A DNA stretch of 64,000 nt from positions 1 through 64,000 of the forward strand of contig JADKKI010000073.1 in NCBI GenBank assembly GCA_016720595.1, in the 5' to 3' direction. The position numbers and the translations under genes were made by a program. This stretch comes from Myxococcales bacterium. GTDB taxonomy: Bacteria; Myxococcota_A; Polyangia; Haliangiales; Haliangiaceae. Under the pieces are notes generated by a model. That model did not search any database. It was not told the DNA's origin and was given only the letters and a program-made list of their open reading frames with translations. Shown one piece after another: positions 10,998 to 20,453 of this stretch. How positions within the stretch are numbered: the first letter of the stretch is position 1; every line of letters starts with the position of its first letter.

Positions 10998-12221
10998 AGC
11001 TTTCGGGTCCGCGATTTCCTGCCGCGCGCCGCGGCGCGCCGGCGTTCGCTCGCCACGCGCGTGCTCGAGGTGTTCGAGGCCTGGGGCTATGCGCGGATCA
11101 TCACGCCGATGTTCGAGTGCGCCGATGTGCTCGAGCGTGGCCTCGGTAACGATGCGCGCGAGGCCGCGATCCGGTTCGTCGAGCCAGGCTCGGGCGAGGT
11201 GGTCGCGCTGCGGCCTGACATCACGCCGCAGATCGCGCGCGTGGTCGCCACCCGCCTCGCCGACGTCGAGGGGCCGATCCGGCTGTGCTACGAGGGCGCG
11301 GTCACGCGGCTCGCGGGCGATCGCGGCCAGCGCGAGATCCTCCAGGCGGGGATCGAGCTGGTGGAGGCCGGCGAGCCCGCCGGGGATGCCGAGGTCCTGG
11401 CGGTCGCCGCCGCCGCCCTCGCGGCCGCGCAGCTGCCGGAGACGCGGCTCGACGTCGGGCACGTGGCGCCCGCACGGTTCGTGCTCGATGCGGCACCCGA
11501 CGAGGCGGCGCGCGCGCGGATCGCCGCGGCGCTCGCACGCAAGGATCGCTCGGCGCTGAAGATCGCGGCGCGGTCGCTGCCGGCTGCGATCGCACCGCTC
11601 GCCGAGGCGCTCGTCGGGCTGTGGGGCGCGGCCGAGCCCACGCTCGCCCGGGCGCTCGCACTGCCGTGGCCGCCCCACGTGCTCGCCGCGCTCGAGCAGC
11701 TGCGCGCCGTGCTCGTGGCGTTCGCGCAGCTCGCGGATCAGCCGGCGCCCGCCGTGACGATCGATCTCGGGGACCTGCGCGGCTTCGACTACTACACGGG
11801 CGTGCGGTTCGCGGGCTATGCGGGTGGTGCGCCCGACGCGGTGCTGCGCGGTGGGCGCTACGACGCGCTGATCGGTCGCTATGGTCGCGACGCGCGCGCC
11901 ACCGGGTTCGCGATCGATCTCGAGGCGCTCGCGCAGGCGCAGCGGGCCAGCGGCCTCGCCCCGCCCGTCGGTGCCGCGGGCGTCGCCGTTCACGGCGCGG
12001 GTGCCGAGGCGTTCGCGCGTGCCCTGCGTGGCAGCGGGATCCGTGCCGTCACCGCGGCCAGCGCACCCACCGCGAGCTGGCTCCGCGGTGCGGGATTCGA
12101 TTCCGCCGCGCTGCTCGATCAGCGCGAGCTGGTCCGCGCGGATGACACCCGCCAGCCTCTCGACACCGCCGATGTTCGTGCTCTGGTGAAGTTGCTCCAG
12201 GAGAATCCATGTCTGTCGTGA
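10932..12221 (+). CDS. hisZ: ATP phosphoribosyltransferase regulatory subunit HisZ
   Basis: Class II aminoacyl-tRNA synthetase-like protein that pairs with a short HisG in the first step of histidine synthesis. The conserved part starts with RVRDFLP at 11004. Motif 2-like LRPDITPQIARVVA is at about 11211-11250, then GFDYYTGVRFAGYA (about 11780) and LRGGRYDALIGRYG (about 11850-11885). It lacks the C-terminal anticodon-binding domain of true HisRS, as HisZ should. No ATG or GTG lies close to the conserved start. TTG at 10932 is the nearest in-frame candidate and overlaps the divergent receptor, so the true start may be lost to an error at the edge of the damaged region. Its last 13 bases overlap purA. 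No hisG is in the window. Confidence 0.85.
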   Translation: MCAHLTRGQPQHQPHHERAPTHSFRVRDFLPRAAARRRSLATRVLEVFEAWGYARIITPMFECADVLERGLGNDAREAAIRFVEPGSGEVVALRPDITPQIARVVATRLADVEGPIRLCYEGAVTRLAGDRGQREILQAGIELVEAGEPAGDAEVLAVAAAALAAAQLPETRLDVGHVAPARFVLDAAPDEAARARIAAALARKDRSALKIAARSLPAAIAPLAEALVGLWGAAEPTLARALALPWPPHVLAALEQLRAVLVAFAQLADQPAPAVTIDLGDLRGFDYYTGVRFAGYAGGAPDAVLRGGRYDALIGRYGRDARATGFAIDLEALAQAQRASGLAPPVGAAGVAVHGAGAEAFARALRGSGIRAVTAASAPTASWLRGAGFDSAALLDQRELVRADDTRQPLDTADVRALVKLLQENPCLS

Positions 12222-13509
12222 TCGTCGTCGGTGCCCAGTGGGGCGATGAAGGCAAAGGCAAGGTCGTGGACCTGTTCACCGAGCGCGCCGATACGGTGGT
12301 GCGCTACGGCGGCGGCGCGAACGCCGGGCACACGCTCGTGATCGACGGCAAGAAGCTCGTCACCCACCTCGTGCCCTCGGGTGTCTGTCACCCCGGCAAG
12401 GCGTGCGTGCTCGGGGACGGCATGGTGATCGATCCCCACACGCTGCTCGAGGAGATCAGCGAGTGCCAGGCGCGCGGTCTGCTGATGCGGAACGAGCTCC
12501 TGATCGGGCTCGGCGCGCACGTGATCCTGCCGTACCACAAGCTGATCGATGGCCTGCGCGAGGATCGCAGCGCCAAGCGCGGCAAGGCGATCGGCACCAC
12601 CCGGCGCGGCATCGGGCCGGCGTACGAGGCGAAGGCCGCGCGCAAGGGCGTGCGGATGCGCGATCTCGCGAAGCCCGAGCGCGTGCGCGAGCTGGTGGCC
12701 GCCAACCTCGACGAGCTGATGCCCTGATCCAGCACCTCGGCGGGGTGGCGCCGTCAGATAAGGACATCACGAAGTGGATCGATGACGTCCTGGCGGCGGG
12801 GGACAAGCTGCGTCCGTACACCGGCGACGCTGGCCGTCACGTCGCGGGGGCGATCCAGGCGGGCAAGCACGTGCTGTTCGAGGGCGCCCAGGGCTGCCTG
12901 CTCGATCTCGATCACGGCACCTATCCCTATGTCACCTCGAGCTCGACGATCGCGGCGGGGGCCTGCCAGAGCGCCGGCATCGGGCCCACCCAGATCGATG
13001 CGGTGGTCGGGATCACCAAGGCCTACGCCACCCGCGTCGGCGAGGGGCCGTTCCCGACGGAGATTCCGGGCGAGGCGGGCGATCGCCTGCGGACTGCTGG
13101 CGGCGAGTTCGGGGCGACCACGGGCCGGCCGCGGCGCTGCGGATGGCTCGATCTGCCCGCCCTGCGGATGGGCGTGCGGCTGTCGGGGATGTCGTCGTTG
13201 GCCCTCACCAAGCTGGACGTCCTGGGGGCGCTCGGCGAGGTCTCGGTGTGCGTCGCGTACAAGCTCGACGGCAAGGAGCTCGACGAGCCTCCGACGGATC
13301 CCGAGGACATCGCACGCGCCGAGCCGGTCTATGCGAAGTTTCCCGGCTGGGACCGGCTGCCCAGCGAGGCCCACGACGTGACGGACCTGCCGGCGCCCGC
13401 CCGGGCCTATGTGGAGACCATCGAGCGGATGGCCGGGGTGCCGTTCTGCCTGGTGTCGGTGGGGCCCGATCGCACAGAGACGATCCGGCTGTCCGATCCG
13501 TTCGCGTAG
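12209..13509 (+). CDS. purA: Adenylosuccinate synthetase, one frameshift
   Basis: GTP-dependent synthesis of adenylosuccinate from IMP and aspartate, the first committed step to AMP. The N-terminus has the P-loop and catalytic Asp (QWGDEGKGKVVDLF) and GGGANAGHT with the catalytic His. The second part has EGAQGCLLDLDHGTYPYVTS, TTGRPRRCGWLD and a normal end (TETIRLSDPFA). The frame breaks at 12722-12727: ATG CCC TGA. Adding one C to the CCC run restores MPLIQHLGG and a protein of about 434 residues, the family length. This is probably a homopolymer error rather than a dead gene, because purA is normally essential for growth without adenine. The start overlaps hisZ by 13 bases, so the pair is probably co-transcribed. 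Confidence 0.9.
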
Positions 13510-13615
13510 TGCGGCCCAAGTTGGCGTCCGCACTGGGGTCGTGTGATACGATTTAAATCTCCAAGGTGTGACGGACTCGGGGGTCCATCACTCGAACCGC
13601 AATGCAGGTACGCCC

Positions 13616-15510
13616 ATGAAGATCGTCTGTGATGCTTGCCAGGCCAAGTACTCGATCTCGGATGACAAGGTCCAAGGCAAGGTCTTCAAGATCCGCTGTA
13701 AGAAGTGCAGCAACATCATCGTCGTTCGCGGCGGTGCTGGTGCAGCTGAAGCTCCGCCCACGCAGGAGAAGGACACCCGGGTCTATGACTACGGGGCCGA
13801 GGCCGGTGGTGGTGCCGCGGGCGGCGACGACAGCGTCTGGCACGTCGTGATCAACCAGGACCAGGTCGGCCCGATGACGGCCGCCGAGGTCCAGCAGCGG
13901 TTCGCTGCGGGTGAGATCGACGGCGAGACCTACGCGTGGCGCGAGGGCTTCGCCGACTGGCTGCCGCTGTCCCAGGTCGATGCGTTCGCCGCGTACGTCG
14001 CGTCGGGCAGCACGACCGCGGCCGTCAGCAACGGCGGTGGCGGCGCGGCCGCCGTGTCCGCGATGTTCGGCGGCGGTGGCGGCGACGAGGCCGGCACGGT
14101 CCGCAGCGATCCAGGTGATCTGTTCTCCGCGGCCTCCGCGGGCGCAGGCGCCGGTGCGGGCAACGATGACGACAATGATCTGTTCGGCAGCAAGCCGAGC
14201 TCGCGCGAGGCGGCACAGAGCGCCGCCAACTCGAAGCTGCGCGGCGAGCGCAACGAGAACTCGGTGCTGTTCTCGCTGAACAACCTCGCACAGCTCGCGA
14301 GCGACAAGCCGGCGCCGAGCGCATCGGTGTCCACGGTGCCGAGTGGTCACGCCTCCGGCGCGGCGGGCGGCGAGGGCTCGGGCCTCATCGACATCCGCTC
14401 GATGGCGAACGCGTACCTCGGCAACTCCGGTGGTGGCGGCGCCAAGCCGGCGGCCTCGATCGGCTCGATCGATGACCTGCCGGTGTTCGGCGGCGGTGGC
14501 TTCTCGAGCCGGCCGTGATCGTCCCGACGGCGGGGCGGCAGAACAACAACAAGATGATGTACGTGCTGATCGGCTCGGTCGGCTTCCTCGCCGTCGCGGC
14601 CGTCATCATGGTGGTCGTCCTCCTGAAGGGCGGCGGCAACAAGAACGACGGCGGCAACGACAACAAGGTCGCCGTCAACGACAAGGGCAGCGGCGAGAAG
14701 GGTGGCGCGGAGGCGACCGGCCCGGACACCAAGTCGCCGGACACCAAGTCGCCGGACACCAAGACCCCGGACACGGATACCAAGACGCCGGACACCAAGA
14801 CGCCGGACACCGACACCAAGACCCCGGACACCAAGACCCCGGACACCGACACCAAGACGCCGGACACCAAGACGCCGGACACCAAGACCCCGGACACGGT
14901 GAAGAAGCCGGACACCAAGAAGCCCGACACCAAGCGGCCGGACACCAAGAAGCCGGGCGGCACGCAGGTCGCGGTCGCCAAGACGCCCGATCCCAAGAAG
15001 CCGGCGGATCCTCCGCCCGTGAAGGAGCCGGCGGGTGGCGGTGGCTGTGACGAGGTGTCGTGCGTGCTCAACAACTACGAGGGTGCGTGCTGCGCGAAGT
15101 TCAAGAAGGGCGGCGCGACCAAGCCGCCCGGCGGTGGCACCACCAAGCCGCCCGGCGGCGGCGGCGGTGACCTCCCGGACGGTCTCGATCGGACGATGAT
15201 CCAGGACGGCGTGAACAAGGTGAAGGCGCGCGTCATGGGCTGCGGCGACAAGTCGAGCGCCAAGGGCCAGGTCAAGGTCTCGGTCAAGGTCAGCGCGGGC
15301 GGCTCGGTCGCCAGCGTGAGCGTGAAGTCCTCGCCCGATGCAGCGCTCGGGAGCTGCGTGGCGAGTGCGATGCAGAAGGCGACGTTCGCGAAGACGCAGA
15401 ACGGCGGCTCGTTCGCTTACCCCTGGAACTGCCGGCTGCCGAGCCGGCGTCGATCCGCCAGCCCGTCGCACGCCGCGTTGACGTTAGGTCGGGGCCACGC
15501 CACTAGTTGA
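13616..15510 (+). CDS. AgmX/GltJ-like zinc-ribbon, GYF and TonB-C membrane protein, one frameshift
   Basis: The ATG at 13616 starts an MJ0042-type zinc ribbon (MKIVCDACQAKYSI, then IRCKKCSNII). Next comes a GYF_2 domain (VWHVVINQDQVGPMTAAEVQ, with the WREGFADWLPL end) and a Gly/Ala/Ser linker. One membrane helix follows (MMYVLIGSVGFLAVAAVIMV), then a PDTK repeat spacer, a Cys block (CDEVSCVLNN, EGACCAKF) and a TonB/AgmX C-terminal domain (about 15180-15420). This order matches the Myxococcus gliding and adventurous-motility protein AgmX/GltJ. The frame breaks at about 14515: CGG CCG TGA ATC would read through as RPVIVPTAG with one extra base. The last 25 residues after FAYPWN look unlike the family and may be a second shift. 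Role in motility is inferred from family only. Confidence 0.75.
14721..14960 (+). repeat. Tandem PDTK-coding repeat
   Basis: About 15 units, mostly 12-15 bases, built on CCGGACACCAAGACG. They encode (S/T)PDTK with regular PDTDTK variants, then shift to KKPDTK near the end. It lies between the membrane helix and the TonB-C domain of the AgmX-like protein and would form an extended, proline-rich periplasmic spacer. The units are nearly identical at DNA level, so copy number could vary. Confidence 0.9.
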
Positions 15511-15623
15511 GCAGCGCCAGCACGGACCAAAAGCCGGGGGCCCGGCGCCGGCGGGGACTAGAGGCGTTCCGAAGGTCGCCGAGCCACGCCACACGACGAC
15601 GACCACCTACGTCAACCTCAACG

Positions 15624-16046
15624 TCAACGCTCAATGATTGCCCAACCGCGCGCCCATCGTGGGGCTTGCAAGTCTAACGGCGCCGCAGCCGAGCCACGAC
15701 GAGGGGCGCCCGCCCCCGCGCCCGGTCCGCCCGCGGGTGGCATCGTCGGAGTCGTCCCGGCGGCGCGGATCGTGATCCGCTCCTTCCAGCGCTGGACGTC
15801 GGCGATCGTGTCGAAGTCCACGCCGAGCGGCGCCTTCTGGCGCTGGCCCTCCGCGAGACTCGCGCTGTGGCAGCCGCGGCACCAGTCGAGCGCGAACGGC
15901 TGCCCGAAGTTCTGGTAGTCGAGGTACGAGGTCTCGCAGACGTCGGGCGGCGGTGGTTCTGGCGGATCGTCTCCGCCCATCATCGTGTCGTTGCCGCAGC
16001 CGGCGCACAGCGCCGCGAGGACGATCAGCTCATGCCACGAACGCAT
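15624..16046 (-). CDS. Haem-c-binding lipoprotein (CxxCH)
   Basis: The ATG at 16046 starts a lipoprotein signal (IVLAALCAGC). A short Pro-rich linker leads to a cytochrome c-like domain with the haem motif CRGCH preceded by FGQPFALDW, and a possible distal Met in TPTMPPAGG. It overlaps the end of the DUF1501 gene by 17 bases, so the genes are coupled. The C-terminal 40 residues are low-complexity in the open frame. Another frame gives EWLGCGA-like sequence (SSWLGCGAVRL), the usual end of this family, so a shift near 15720 is likely. It probably acts with the DUF1501 and DUF1592-like proteins in the periplasm; the function is unknown. Confidence 0.7.
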   Translation of the reverse strand: MRSWHELIVLAALCAGCGNDTMMGGDDPPEPPPPDVCETSYLDYQNFGQPFALDWCRGCHSASLAEGQRQKAPLGVDFDTIADVQRWKERITIRAAGTTPTMPPAGGPGAGAGAPRRGSAAAPLDLQAPRWARGWAIIER

Positions 16047-17292
16047 CGAACACCTCCGTCGGTCCGAGGTGGTCCACGGCGGTGACGCCGCATGCGGTGA
16101 GCACGCCCGCGACGAACTGGTTCGAGGACAGCACGCGGCCGCTGGCGCTCGGCTTGCCGGTCGCGAAGTCGACCGTGAGCGACTCCATCGCCGCCGAGGT
16201 CGCACCGTAGGCGCGGCCGCCGCGGATCCCGGCGCCGATCACCATCGCCGACGTCACGGGCCAGTGATCCTTGCCGCCGGTCGAGTTGAGCTTGGGCGTG
16301 CGGCTGAACTCGGAGAGGCAGAGCACGGTGGTGTCGTCGATCATCTTCGTGCCCGCCTCGCGGCCGGGGCGCGTGGTGAGCCCGTCGAGGAGGCGGGTGA
16401 GCCCGGCAAAGGTCGTCTCGTGGAACGTGCCCTGATCGCCGATGTCGGTGTGCGTGTCCCAGCCGAGGCGCGTGCTGGTCATCACCGTCTGCGAGATGTC
16501 CTGCTCGAGCGCGTCGAGCGCGAGATCGATCTGGCTGTCGAGGGTCAGCGTGCGGCCGCGGGCTCCGAACCCGGCGCGCACGGCCTGCAGGCGCTTGCCG
16601 CGGCCGATCGCATCGGAGAAGTCATCGACGCGCTTGCGGTTGTAGCCGGTGGCGCCGCGCGTGGCGTGCAGGCGTCGCACGGAGGCATCGGAGTAGCGCG
16701 CGAGCAGCGCGTCCTCGGCATCGCTCGTGGCGAACGCGGGGCGGCCGTTGGTCGCGTAGGCCTGGGCGGGATCGAGCAGCGCGATGATCTGGTTGGTCGC
16801 GCCCACGCGGCCGGCGCTGACCGCGTACGGGCCGGCGAACGCGGTGTCGCCGAGGATCAGGTACGGCAGCGGGAGCTCGTTGCCGCGATCGTGGGCGACG
16901 ATCGCCGCGAGATCCGGGTTGGTCTCGTTGCGCGTGCCCGTGGTCATCCGCTTCACGCACTCGGCGTGCGAGACGCTCGACACCGAGATGCCGCGGACGA
17001 TCGCGGAGAGCCCGGCGTACTTCGTGAAGTACGAGCTCACGTTGGGGCGCGAGGCATCGGCGAACACGTCGAGATTGCCGAACAGCTTGCGCGCGCCGAC
17101 GGGGACGTCCGTGGTCGCGGACTGGACCTTGGGGTCGAGCGCCCACGTGGTGTCCCAGCCGCCCTGCGCGAGCACCACGATCAGGCGGCGCGGGGTGGTG
17201 GACGCGGCGGCGGCGGCGCGGCCGGAGGTCCGAGGGAGGAGGGCGAGGGCGCCAGCGGCGCCGGCGTACTGGAGGAGGGTGCGGCGGTTCAT
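16030..17292 (-). CDS. DUF1501 family Tat-exported protein
   Basis: 420 residues. The N-terminus has a twin-arginine signal (NRRTLLQYAGAAGALALLP followed by an Ala-rich cleavage region). The body has the DUF1501 features VVLAQGGWDTTWALDP near the start, a GWDTHTDIGDQGTFH block, LCLSEFSRTPKLNSTGGKDH and an ending with a GLTACGV-like stretch. The fold belongs to the alkaline-phosphatase/sulfatase-like group. AGGAG overlaps the stop of the upstream gene seven bases before ATG. It is the middle gene of a three-gene cassette common in Myxococcota and Planctomycetes. The substrate is unknown. Confidence 0.9.
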   Translation of the reverse strand: MNRRTLLQYAGAAGALALLPRTSGRAAAAASTTPRRLIVVLAQGGWDTTWALDPKVQSATTDVPVGARKLFGNLDVFADASRPNVSSYFTKYAGLSAIVRGISVSSVSHAECVKRMTTGTRNETNPDLAAIVAHDRGNELPLPYLILGDTAFAGPYAVSAGRVGATNQIIALLDPAQAYATNGRPAFATSDAEDALLARYSDASVRRLHATRGATGYNRKRVDDFSDAIGRGKRLQAVRAGFGARGRTLTLDSQIDLALDALEQDISQTVMTSTRLGWDTHTDIGDQGTFHETTFAGLTRLLDGLTTRPGREAGTKMIDDTTVLCLSEFSRTPKLNSTGGKDHWPVTSAMVIGAGIRGGRAYGATSAAMESLTVDFATGKPSASGRVLSSNQFVAGVLTACGVTAVDHLGPTEVFDAFVA

Positions 17293-17301
17293 GGCTGGCT
17301 C

Positions 17302-19008
17302 CTAGTAGAAGAGGCTGCGGAAGTCCGCGAGCATGCCGATCAGGGTGAGCTTCCAGGCGCGGCGGGCGGTGCCGGCGGTGGCGAGAGCCTCGGTGTAGAG
17401 CTGGTAGGTCTCGTCGACCTCCGGGGAATCCGGGGCGACGAGCTCGCCGTAGATCCGACCGTGCAGGTACGCGAGCTGGGCGCGGATCAGCGCGGGATCC
17501 GTGGCGCCGACATCCGCGGCCACGAACAGGGTGCGGCCCGCGATCGGCGCGGTGAGATCGTGCTCGACGACGAAGTCCGCCGCGGCGGCCGCCGCCGACT
17601 TCGTGACCAGGCTCGAGGTCGCGTTCATGGTGTGGACCGGCTCGGTGACGAAGTACGAATCGATGCCACCGCCGAGCACGCGGAAGCCGATGAAGTCGCT
17701 CTGCAGCAGATCGGCGGTGCCGTAGGGCATCTGGCGGACCTTGGCGGTGCTGGTCGTGGTCCATCGGAAGCCGGTGAGGTCGTAGAGCATGCGCGACAGC
17801 TGATCGGGGCGGACCTTCTGCGCGCCGACCAGCGCCGCTGCCTGGGCGTCATCGGTGTCGTACGAGACGCGGAACTCGTCGGACAGCACGATCTGCTTGG
17901 CGAGCTGCTTGGCGCTGAAGTTCCCCGCGACGAACGCGGCCTGCAGGCGCGCGATCCAGGCGCCGGAGAGCTGATCCTTCGGGACCTCCGTGAGGTACGA
18001 CGCGAACCGGGTGGCGGTGCAGCGCGCGAACCGCGGATCCTCCGCGATCGCCTGGCCGAGGCCGGCGAGCTTGCCCGCGGGTGCCCCGAAGAACATCGGG
18101 GCGCGCTTGTTCGTGGTCTGCCAGCGGGTCTCCTGGCCAACCAGGTACCCGCCGACGGGATACGTCGCGCGGCCGTCCTGCAGCTGGCCGAGGTTGAACT
18201 GGCCGCGGAACGGGAACAGGTAGCTCGCGACGGGATCGAGGGTCTGGTGGCAGCCGGCGCACGAGGGGTTCGCGATCACCGCGTTGGCGACCACATCCGG
18301 ATCGGAGAGATCCACCGAGGTGTCGACGTCGATGTCGGAGTGCAGGAAGTCGTGGCACAGGAGGCTGCGCGAGATCATGTTCGCGCGGCCGCGGTTGTAG
18401 TTGAAGCCCGTGGAGCGCCAGCGGTGGTAGAGCGCCTCGATCCCGAGGATGCCGGCGGCGCCGCGCGCATCGGACCAGGTCGACCGAGACCACTGATCGA
18501 CGGGGCCGGTGTGGGGCAGGCCCCAGACCGCGGCGGTCACACCGTTGGTCATCGTGTAGTCCGCGGTGACGATCTTCGTGTACGGCTGATCGGTCATCAC
18601 GACATCGGCGATCAGGCGCAGTGCCTCGTCGAACACGCCTGCGTTCATCTCGACCGCGGTGGCGGTCGCGACCGACGGGGGCGCAGGGAACGTCAGCGTG
18701 GGCTGCTCCACCCGGAGCAGGAGCGTCTCGTTGTGGAGATCCTTGATGGTCTCGCCGAACTCCGGCGAGGCCAGGTAGCGATCGACGATCGCCGGCAGCT
18801 GCTCGGGATCCGCCTCCACCGCCTTCAAGTCCTCGAGCGATGGCCGCATCCCACGCAGCGCGAGCGAGGCGCGTGACAGGTGCTGCGGCGGGGTCAGGTA
18901 GACCAGGGTCGGATCCGGATCCGGGGTCGGGGGATCGGGCGGCGTCGGCTCGCTCGTGGCGACGCACGCCGAGGCCAGGACCAGGGGGAGCAGGGGCAAC
19001 ATCCGCAT
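17302..19008 (-). CDS. DUF1592/DUF1588-like lipoprotein with CxxCH motif
   Basis: 568 residues. The signal peptide ends in a lipobox-like VLASAC and is followed by a Pro/Asp/Thr-rich tether. The body has YLTPPQHLSRASLALRGMRP, YLASPEFGETIKDLHNE, RSLLCHDFLHSDIDV, the haem-c motif CAGCHQTLDP in NPSCAGCH, and C-terminal helices. The pattern fits the DUF1549/DUF1592/DUF1588 group, which usually pairs with a DUF1501 protein. It is first in the cassette, ten bases ahead of the DUF1501 start. ATG at 19008 is preferred because it gives a complete signal peptide. The exact enzymatic role is unknown. Confidence 0.75.
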   Translation of the reverse strand: MRMLPLLPLVLASACVATSEPTPPDPPTPDPDPTLVYLTPPQHLSRASLALRGMRPSLEDLKAVEADPEQLPAIVDRYLASPEFGETIKDLHNETLLLRVEQPTLTFPAPPSVATATAVEMNAGVFDEALRLIADVVMTDQPYTKIVTADYTMTNGVTAAVWGLPHTGPVDQWSRSTWSDARGAAGILGIEALYHRWRSTGFNYNRGRANMISRSLLCHDFLHSDIDVDTSVDLSDPDVVANAVIANPSCAGCHQTLDPVASYLFPFRGQFNLGQLQDGRATYPVGGYLVGQETRWQTTNKRAPMFFGAPAGKLAGLGQAIAEDPRFARCTATRFASYLTEVPKDQLSGAWIARLQAAFVAGNFSAKQLAKQIVLSDEFRVSYDTDDAQAAALVGAQKVRPDQLSRMLYDLTGFRWTTTSTAKVRQMPYGTADLLQSDFIGFRVLGGGIDSYFVTEPVHTMNATSSLVTKSAAAAAADFVVEHDLTAPIAGRTLFVAADVGATDPALIRAQLAYLHGRIYGELVAPDSPEVDETYQLYTEALATAGTARRAWKLTLIGMLADFRSLFY

Positions 19009-19166
19009 GCACGGACCTACAGCAAGTCCGCGACCAAGCTGGCCGACAGCGAAATCACGACGTTATGTGCTTAACTCCAGGCGAGTTGTCGGGTCCTCCC
19101 TGCACGCTGTCGGGGACACCCCACAACACCGACGGCCGGAGCGAGCGTGACCTGTGAGTTCACCCC

Positions 19167-20453
19167 GTGAGTGACATCGAGACCCAGCTCCAGCCCCGTC
19201 GCGAAGACCAGGTCGTCACGACCCTGCGGGTCGACGTCATCGATGGCCCCGACAAGGGCAAGACGTGGAGCAGCAGCGATGCGATCTCGGTCGGCACCGC
19301 ACGCGACAACGCGCTGACGCTCGGCGACTTCACGGTCTCGCGCTACCACCTCGAGGTCACGGCGCGGCCCGGCGGCATCGTGGTCTCCGATCTCGGCTCC
19401 ACCAACGGGACGTTCGTCGGCGCGGTCCGGATCGAGCGCGCCACGGTCCCCACCGGCACGCTGGTGCGGCTGGGAGGCTCCACGATCCGGTTCGAGGATG
19501 CCGAGCGGCGCACCGTTCCGGCGCCATCACCGACGAGCTTCGCGGGCATGGTCGCCAGCTCGGTCTCGATGCTGCGGCTGTTCGGCGACATCGAGCGAAT
19601 CGCTGCGGCGCCGACCTCCGTCCTGATCGTCGGCGAATCGGGCACGGGCAAGGAGCGCGTGGCCGAGGCGCTCCACGCGCACTCCGGTCGCGGCGCGGCG
19701 CCGCTCGTGACGATCGATTGCGGCGCGCTGCCGTCGAGCTTGCTCGCGAGCGAGCTGTTCGGTCACGAGCGCGGGGCGTTCACCGGAGCGGATCGCACGC
19801 ACCCGGGCGCGTTCGAGCGCGCGGGCAACGGCACCGTGTTCCTCGACGAGATCGGGGAGCTCCCACCGGCGGATCAGGCTTCGCTGCTCGGCGTGCTCGA
19901 GCGACGGCGGTTCCGAAGGGTCGGCGGCACGGCGGATCTCGAGGTCGGTGCGCGCGTGGTGGCCGCCACCAACCGCGACCTCCGCGCCGAGGTCAACAAC
20001 GGTCGGTTCCGGCACGATCTCTACCATCGCCTCGCGGTGGTGGTGCTGCGCCTCCCGCCGCTCCGCGAGCGCCGCGACGAGGTGCCGCTGCTCGTCGAGC
20101 ACTTCGCGCGCGAGCTCGGCGTGGTCGGGCCGATCGATCACACGTTCGGCGCCGAGGTGATGGCGCGCTGGCAGCGGCACCCATGGCCGGGCAACGTGCG
20201 CGAGCTGCGAAATGCCGTCGAGGCGGCGCTCGTCGTCGGCCCAGGAGTCCTCGACGAGGCGCACGTCTCGTCACCCGATGCGCTGTTGCCGTACAAGGAT
20301 GCGCGCGCGGCCTACGTCCGCGACTTCGAGCTCGCCTACCTCACGCGCCTGATGGCCGAGTCGGGCGGCAACGTGTCCAAGGCAGCGCGGACGGGGAAGA
20401 TGGATCGATCGCACCTGATCGACCTGCTGCAGCGTCACGGCCTCAAGGCGTGA
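19167..20453 (+). CDS. FHA-domain sigma54-dependent transcriptional activator
   Basis: 428 residues. An N-terminal FHA domain (ISVGTARDNALTLGDFTVSR, then YHLEV and SDLGSTNGTFV) would read phosphothreonine and replace the usual receiver. The AAA+ core has Walker A GESGTGKE, the sigma54-contact loop GAFTGAD, Walker B FLDEIGEL and the R-finger region. A short C-terminal Fis-type helix-turn-helix ends at SKAARTGKMDRSHLIDLLQR. The intact GAFTGA means it can in principle drive sigma54 promoters. A Ser/Thr kinase could feed it; five kinases are nearby but no link is proven. The GTG start follows a short intergenic region. Its 3' end overlaps the convergent lipoprotein gene by 11 bases. Confidence 0.95.
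   Translation: MSDIETQLQPRREDQVVTTLRVDVIDGPDKGKTWSSSDAISVGTARDNALTLGDFTVSRYHLEVTARPGGIVVSDLGSTNGTFVGAVRIERATVPTGTLVRLGGSTIRFEDAERRTVPAPSPTSFAGMVASSVSMLRLFGDIERIAAAPTSVLIVGESGTGKERVAEALHAHSGRGAAPLVTIDCGALPSSLLASELFGHERGAFTGADRTHPGAFERAGNGTVFLDEIGELPPADQASLLGVLERRRFRRVGGTADLEVGARVVAATNRDLRAEVNNGRFRHDLYHRLAVVVLRLPPLRERRDEVPLLVEHFARELGVVGPIDHTFGAEVMARWQRHPWPGNVRELRNAVEAALVVGPGVLDEAHVSSPDALLPYKDARAAYVRDFELAYLTRLMAESGGNVSKAARTGKMDRSHLIDLLQRHGLKA

Noticed and set aside
14721..14960. Short tandem repeats suggesting a CRISPR or an origin with iterons
   Set aside because: In-frame PDTK-coding repeats inside the AgmX-like gene.
15985..18876. A 963-codon open frame on the plus strand opposite the DUF1501 and DUF1592-like genes
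   Set aside because: Shadow of two convincing minus-strand genes; Arg/Gly/Ala-rich with no family match and no signal.
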